From: Thraustochytrium sp. TN22
Taxonomy: Eukaryota > Sar > Bigyra > Thraustochytrida > Thraustochytriidae
Direction: 5' to 3'
Assembly: GCA_013306675.1 (NCBI GenBank)
Contig: JABLUY010000022.1
Location: forward strand, 124,001-188,000
DNA: 64,000 nucleotides
In this document: in pieces, positions 61,307-64,000 of the stretch
How positions within the stretch are numbered: the first letter of the stretch is position 1
Layout of the letters: each line of letters opens with the position of its first letter
Made by a program: the position numbers and the translations under genes
The notes under the pieces: generated by a model
The model's database searches: none
The model's input: only the letters and a program-made list of their open reading frames with translations
Told to the model about the DNA's origin: nothing

Positions 61307-63436
61307 ATGGCTGGCGTGGCCACCATGCAGCCGCCGCAGCAGCAGGCGCCGGCCGTGGGCAAGGCGGCGCGCAAGCGCAAGAAGGTCAAGACGGACTACT
61401 TCGGGTACGACCCGAGCATCGTGGTGATGGAGGGCGACCCGCGGCTGTCGCCGCCGCCGAGCTGGTTCGGCGTGAACTATCACCCGTCGCAACCCATCAG
61501 CAACTCGTGGCAGGAGTGGTCCGGGGCGGACGTGGCCATGTTTGACATCTCCAAGAACAAGGCCATACCACTGCCGGCGGAGAGCTCACTGGCGCAGGAC
61601 TCGCTCAAGCGCCGCAGGAATCACCACCAGCGGCTGGGCGCGCCTACCGCGCCCGGCGCAGCCGGCCCTGTCGTGAAGAGGTCCAAGAAGCCAATTAGCA
61701 ATATGACGCTGCACCCGTTCCAGCCCACACGCAACGAGTGGACCGACTGGTACTCTTCGGTGGACTACGACCCGGACGCCACGCCACCGCGCGAGCTCAC
61801 GCCTGTGCCGCCGCATCAACGGAGCGCGCCAGCCGCCGCCGGCGCCGCCGGGCGCTGCGTCGCCGCCGGAGCGCCCGGCGCCTGGGCTACGCCTAGCACG
61901 GCGCCTTCCTCAGGAACCGCCAGCACGGCTGCTGCCGCCGCGGCGGCGCCCCCTTATGGCGGTGGCACGGCTACTCCGGCTCCCGGCGGGCCCCATCAAC
62001 ACCAGGATGTCATGGCGCCCGTGCCGGAGCTCCGTCCTCTGCACATGGCGCCGCAGCCACCAGCGGCGACTCCGTCAACAGTACCTGGACCACCACGCGC
62101 CCCGCCGGCGCTCCACGTGCACGCGGCGGCGGTCTCGAGCAGCGCGTCGCCGTCGACGACGACGTCGCCGGCGTCCGTCGCGACGAGCCGGTCTGCGCAA
62201 CCGTCCGCGGCGCGAACGCAGTCCTCGTCGCCCAGGTCGGCCTCCTCCTCGCTCTCCAGGGCGAGCTCTGTGGTGTCGGAGCCCATGCGATCGCCACCGG
62301 CGCCGCCGCGCGGTGCCATGCGCGGCGTCACGGGGGGCGTGACGGCGGCGGGTACTGTGGCGGGTGCGTCTCCGGCCGGGGCGAACGGAGGCGGCGCGCA
62401 GCAGGGAGCCGTGCGCGCCCTCATCCCAGTGCCGCCGCCGGCGAGCCGCAACGGCAACAGGGACATGGAGGAGGAGGAGGACCTGGTGTCGGCGCTCAAG
62501 GAGGCGTGGGACGCGAACGAGCTGAAGCGGTCCTGGGCCATGTCCGGGGAAGACATGGACCAGCCCATCGAGGTGCGCAACAAGATCCTGGCCAAGCTGA
62601 ACCGCATGCGCAAGGGCATGTACCAGTTCCAGATCGAGCAGCACCGCAGCCACCTTTTGGAGCTCATGCGCGTGCTCAGCACGCGCAAGGAGACGTATAG
62701 CGCCCACGAGCGCGCCCTCATTGGGCTCGCGCTCGCGGGCGACAGCACCGACGGCCACGCGATCTCGCACGAGCACTGCGAGCACCGCCACAAGGACGAG
62801 AAACTGCGCGCCGGAACGATCGGCACGCCTGCCGCGACGGACGGCTTCGACCCGGAGAAGGCGCGCGCCAAGCTCATGGAGGAGCTCGCCACCAAGATGC
62901 ACGTGCGCCGCATGCTGGTGTTTTTGCAGCAGGACGCCAAGACGCGCGTCGGCATCGCTGATCGCGCCTTCCACCAGATCCAGGTCGCCACGCGCGAGCT
63001 CCTGCACGCCTCGCTGGCCGCGCTGCTGCTTGCGGTGCCCCCGGGCGACGTTGGCGCGCCCGCGCCGCTCGGCACGGCGCACGCCGTGCAAGCTGCCGTT
63101 GGCCTCTCCGCGCAGCAGCGCCACAGCGCAGCGCAGGCCGCCGCGCCCGGCGCCGCGGACGTGCGCGCCGACTACGTGCGCGCGCTCGCCTTGCACCGGG
63201 TGGTGGTGTTTTTGCGCCGTCGCCTCTTCCCGCCCGAGGCCGCCGCCACCAACGCGAGGATCACCGACACGCTCAGCGACAAGCAGGTGCACAAGCTTCT
63301 GGCGCGCGTTGCCTCGCGCGAGGTCTTTGTGGACTCCACCGACCCGATGGAGAACCTGCTCGACCAGATTCGCCGTCTGTCACTTCTTGCAGCGCCCGGC
63401 GCCCGTCCTGCTGCAAACGAGGCGAACGCGTCCTGA
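61307..63436 (+). CDS. Unrecognised nuclear-type protein with disordered middle
   Basis: The protein has 709 residues. A basic KAARKRKKVKTDYFGYDP near residue 18 is a likely nuclear signal. Two similar short phrases, WFGVNYHPSQPISNSWQEW at about 52-70 and LHPFQPTRNEWTDWYSSVDYDP at about 136-157, suggest a repeated Trp motif. Residues about 165-390 are Ala/Pro/Ser low complexity. Residues about 390-700 are helical: EEEEDLVSALKEAWDANELKRSW, NKILAKLNRMRKGMYQFQIEQHRSHLLELM, an HEHCEHRHKDE patch and LALHRVVVFLRRRLFP. No enzyme motif is seen. A chromatin or transcription role is possible but not shown. Confidence 0.8.
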   Translation: MAGVATMQPPQQQAPAVGKAARKRKKVKTDYFGYDPSIVVMEGDPRLSPPPSWFGVNYHPSQPISNSWQEWSGADVAMFDISKNKAIPLPAESSLAQDSLKRRRNHHQRLGAPTAPGAAGPVVKRSKKPISNMTLHPFQPTRNEWTDWYSSVDYDPDATPPRELTPVPPHQRSAPAAAGAAGRCVAAGAPGAWATPSTAPSSGTASTAAAAAAAPPYGGGTATPAPGGPHQHQDVMAPVPELRPLHMAPQPPAATPSTVPGPPRAPPALHVHAAAVSSSASPSTTTSPASVATSRSAQPSAARTQSSSPRSASSSLSRASSVVSEPMRSPPAPPRGAMRGVTGGVTAAGTVAGASPAGANGGGAQQGAVRALIPVPPPASRNGNRDMEEEEDLVSALKEAWDANELKRSWAMSGEDMDQPIEVRNKILAKLNRMRKGMYQFQIEQHRSHLLELMRVLSTRKETYSAHERALIGLALAGDSTDGHAISHEHCEHRHKDEKLRAGTIGTPAATDGFDPEKARAKLMEELATKMHVRRMLVFLQQDAKTRVGIADRAFHQIQVATRELLHASLAALLLAVPPGDVGAPAPLGTAHAVQAAVGLSAQQRHSAAQAAAPGAADVRADYVRALALHRVVVFLRRRLFPPEAAATNARITDTLSDKQVHKLLARVASREVFVDSTDPMENLLDQIRRLSLLAAPGARPAANEANAS

Positions 63437-64000
63437 CAGTGAGGTCGCCGTCCGCCGCCTGTAGACTATGATTTGGCTCCTTTCTGGGCTGTCGCTTTTT
63501 TGGACGGCCAAAAGGAGGGCGCGTACGTAGCCGAGGAACCCATGAAACAAAACTTATACAAACTATGATTCTTTGGGCCGCCGCCGCAACGCAAGGCAAA
63601 TCGCAATCGTCATCATCAATTTCATTGTCACATTGGCGAGTGAGCACACAACGGTGCCACGCAAATACGTACGTACGGGGAGGAGAACACGAGTGACGAG
63701 CACGAGTGACGAGGAGAATGAGGAGAATGACAGCTGGAGCAGGAGCGGGGAAAATGTGCTAGAAGGCGCAAGGGCAGGTAGGCAGGCAGGCAGGCAGACG
63801 CGCATGCCAACCAGGCAGGCACACAGAGTGCCGGAAGTCGGTCGCTCACTCACGCCCGTTCGCACTCTCTGAGCTCTCGCTCTCTCTCTTCCACTCTCTT
63901 CCACTCTCTTCCACTCTCTAACTCTCTCTCTCTCTCTGCGCTCTTGATCTCTTTTGCTTGCTCCGAGCCGACTCATTTTAATTGGTGGAGCTCTTGGCAA
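63437..64000. other. 3' flank with simple repeats to the window edge
   Basis: No gene is supported. It has (GCAG)n at about 63777-63798, TTCCACTCTC repeats at about 63888-63917, and (CT)n at about 63920-63937. A minus-strand frame running off the end consists mostly of the translation of these repeats. Confidence 0.55.

Noticed and set aside
63563-64000. Minus-strand frame running off the window end
   Set aside because: It is mainly the translation of CT, GCAG and GAG repeats, with no stable pattern.
1-64000. tRNA, rRNA, CRISPR, transposons, viral fossils
   Set aside because: No A/B-box pair with a cloverleaf, no rRNA core words, no spaced identical repeats of CRISPR type and no transposase, reverse transcriptase, integrase or capsid-like frame was seen by eye. 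A tRNA or snRNA could still be missed without a search.

Overview
The window is nuclear DNA of a GC-rich unicellular eukaryote. The genes are monocistronic, lie on both strands and are almost all intronless. Only two introns are visible, of 101 and 109 bp, both GT-AG. The products are eukaryotic: proteasome chaperone, AGC and GRK-type kinases, HOOK-interacting protein, ciliary dynein assembly factor, mitochondrial EF-Tu and complex I subunit. No plastid gene is seen. The best guess is a labyrinthulomycete (thraustochytrid) stramenopile. This is inferred from gene style, the extreme GC and C/G-ending codons, and the flagellar gene. No marker such as rRNA is present, so the lineage is not proven.

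Layout. 0-9 kb: a TIR-like/TPR protein, a small split beta-rich protein, a divergent F1-ATPase alpha-like protein without a P-loop, an NDUFB8-like complex I subunit, and a CinA/NMNAT-type two-domain protein. 9-19 kb: mitochondrial EF-Tu, a seven-IQ protein, a GRK-like kinase with a CaaX end, an MSS51-C-like protein with 22 glutamines, and a METTL21-type methyltransferase with a signal-like N-terminus. 18.9-29.6 kb: one uninterrupted 10.7-kb gene for a 3,562-residue single-pass membrane protein built of about 28 four-cysteine repeats. 30-42 kb: a cytochrome P450, an AKT/SGK-like kinase, an ANK-BTB-BACK protein and a ZMYND10 homologue with no MYND finger. 42-54 kb: a 3-kb gene-poor stretch, a small possible mitochondrial protein, PSMG4, an AF4/FMR2-type C-terminal domain protein, a classical tyrosine phosphatase and a Tudor/PWWP-like protein. 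54-64 kb: PUS1-type pseudouridine synthase, FHIP, a small Cys-rich membrane protein and an unrecognised nuclear-type protein.

How the genes relate. The neighbours do not form an operon or pathway cluster. Themes recur: mitochondrial function (EF-Tu, NDUFB8, alpha-like, MSS51-C-like, small protein), signalling (two AGC kinases, PTP, IQ protein) and motor biology (ZMYND10, FHIP). Several genes are divergent pairs with very short shared promoters (69 bp and 166 bp between start codons). Gaps are filled with GC-rich simple repeats and tetranucleotide tracts. These create many spurious reading frames, which are left out. No tRNA, rRNA, CRISPR, transposon or viral fossil was recognised.

The strongest candidates for something undescribed are the giant cysteine-repeat surface protein and the P-loop-less ATP synthase alpha-like protein. 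Next come the AF4-type domain in a protist and the ZMYND10 whose zinc finger is replaced by a beta-type tail.
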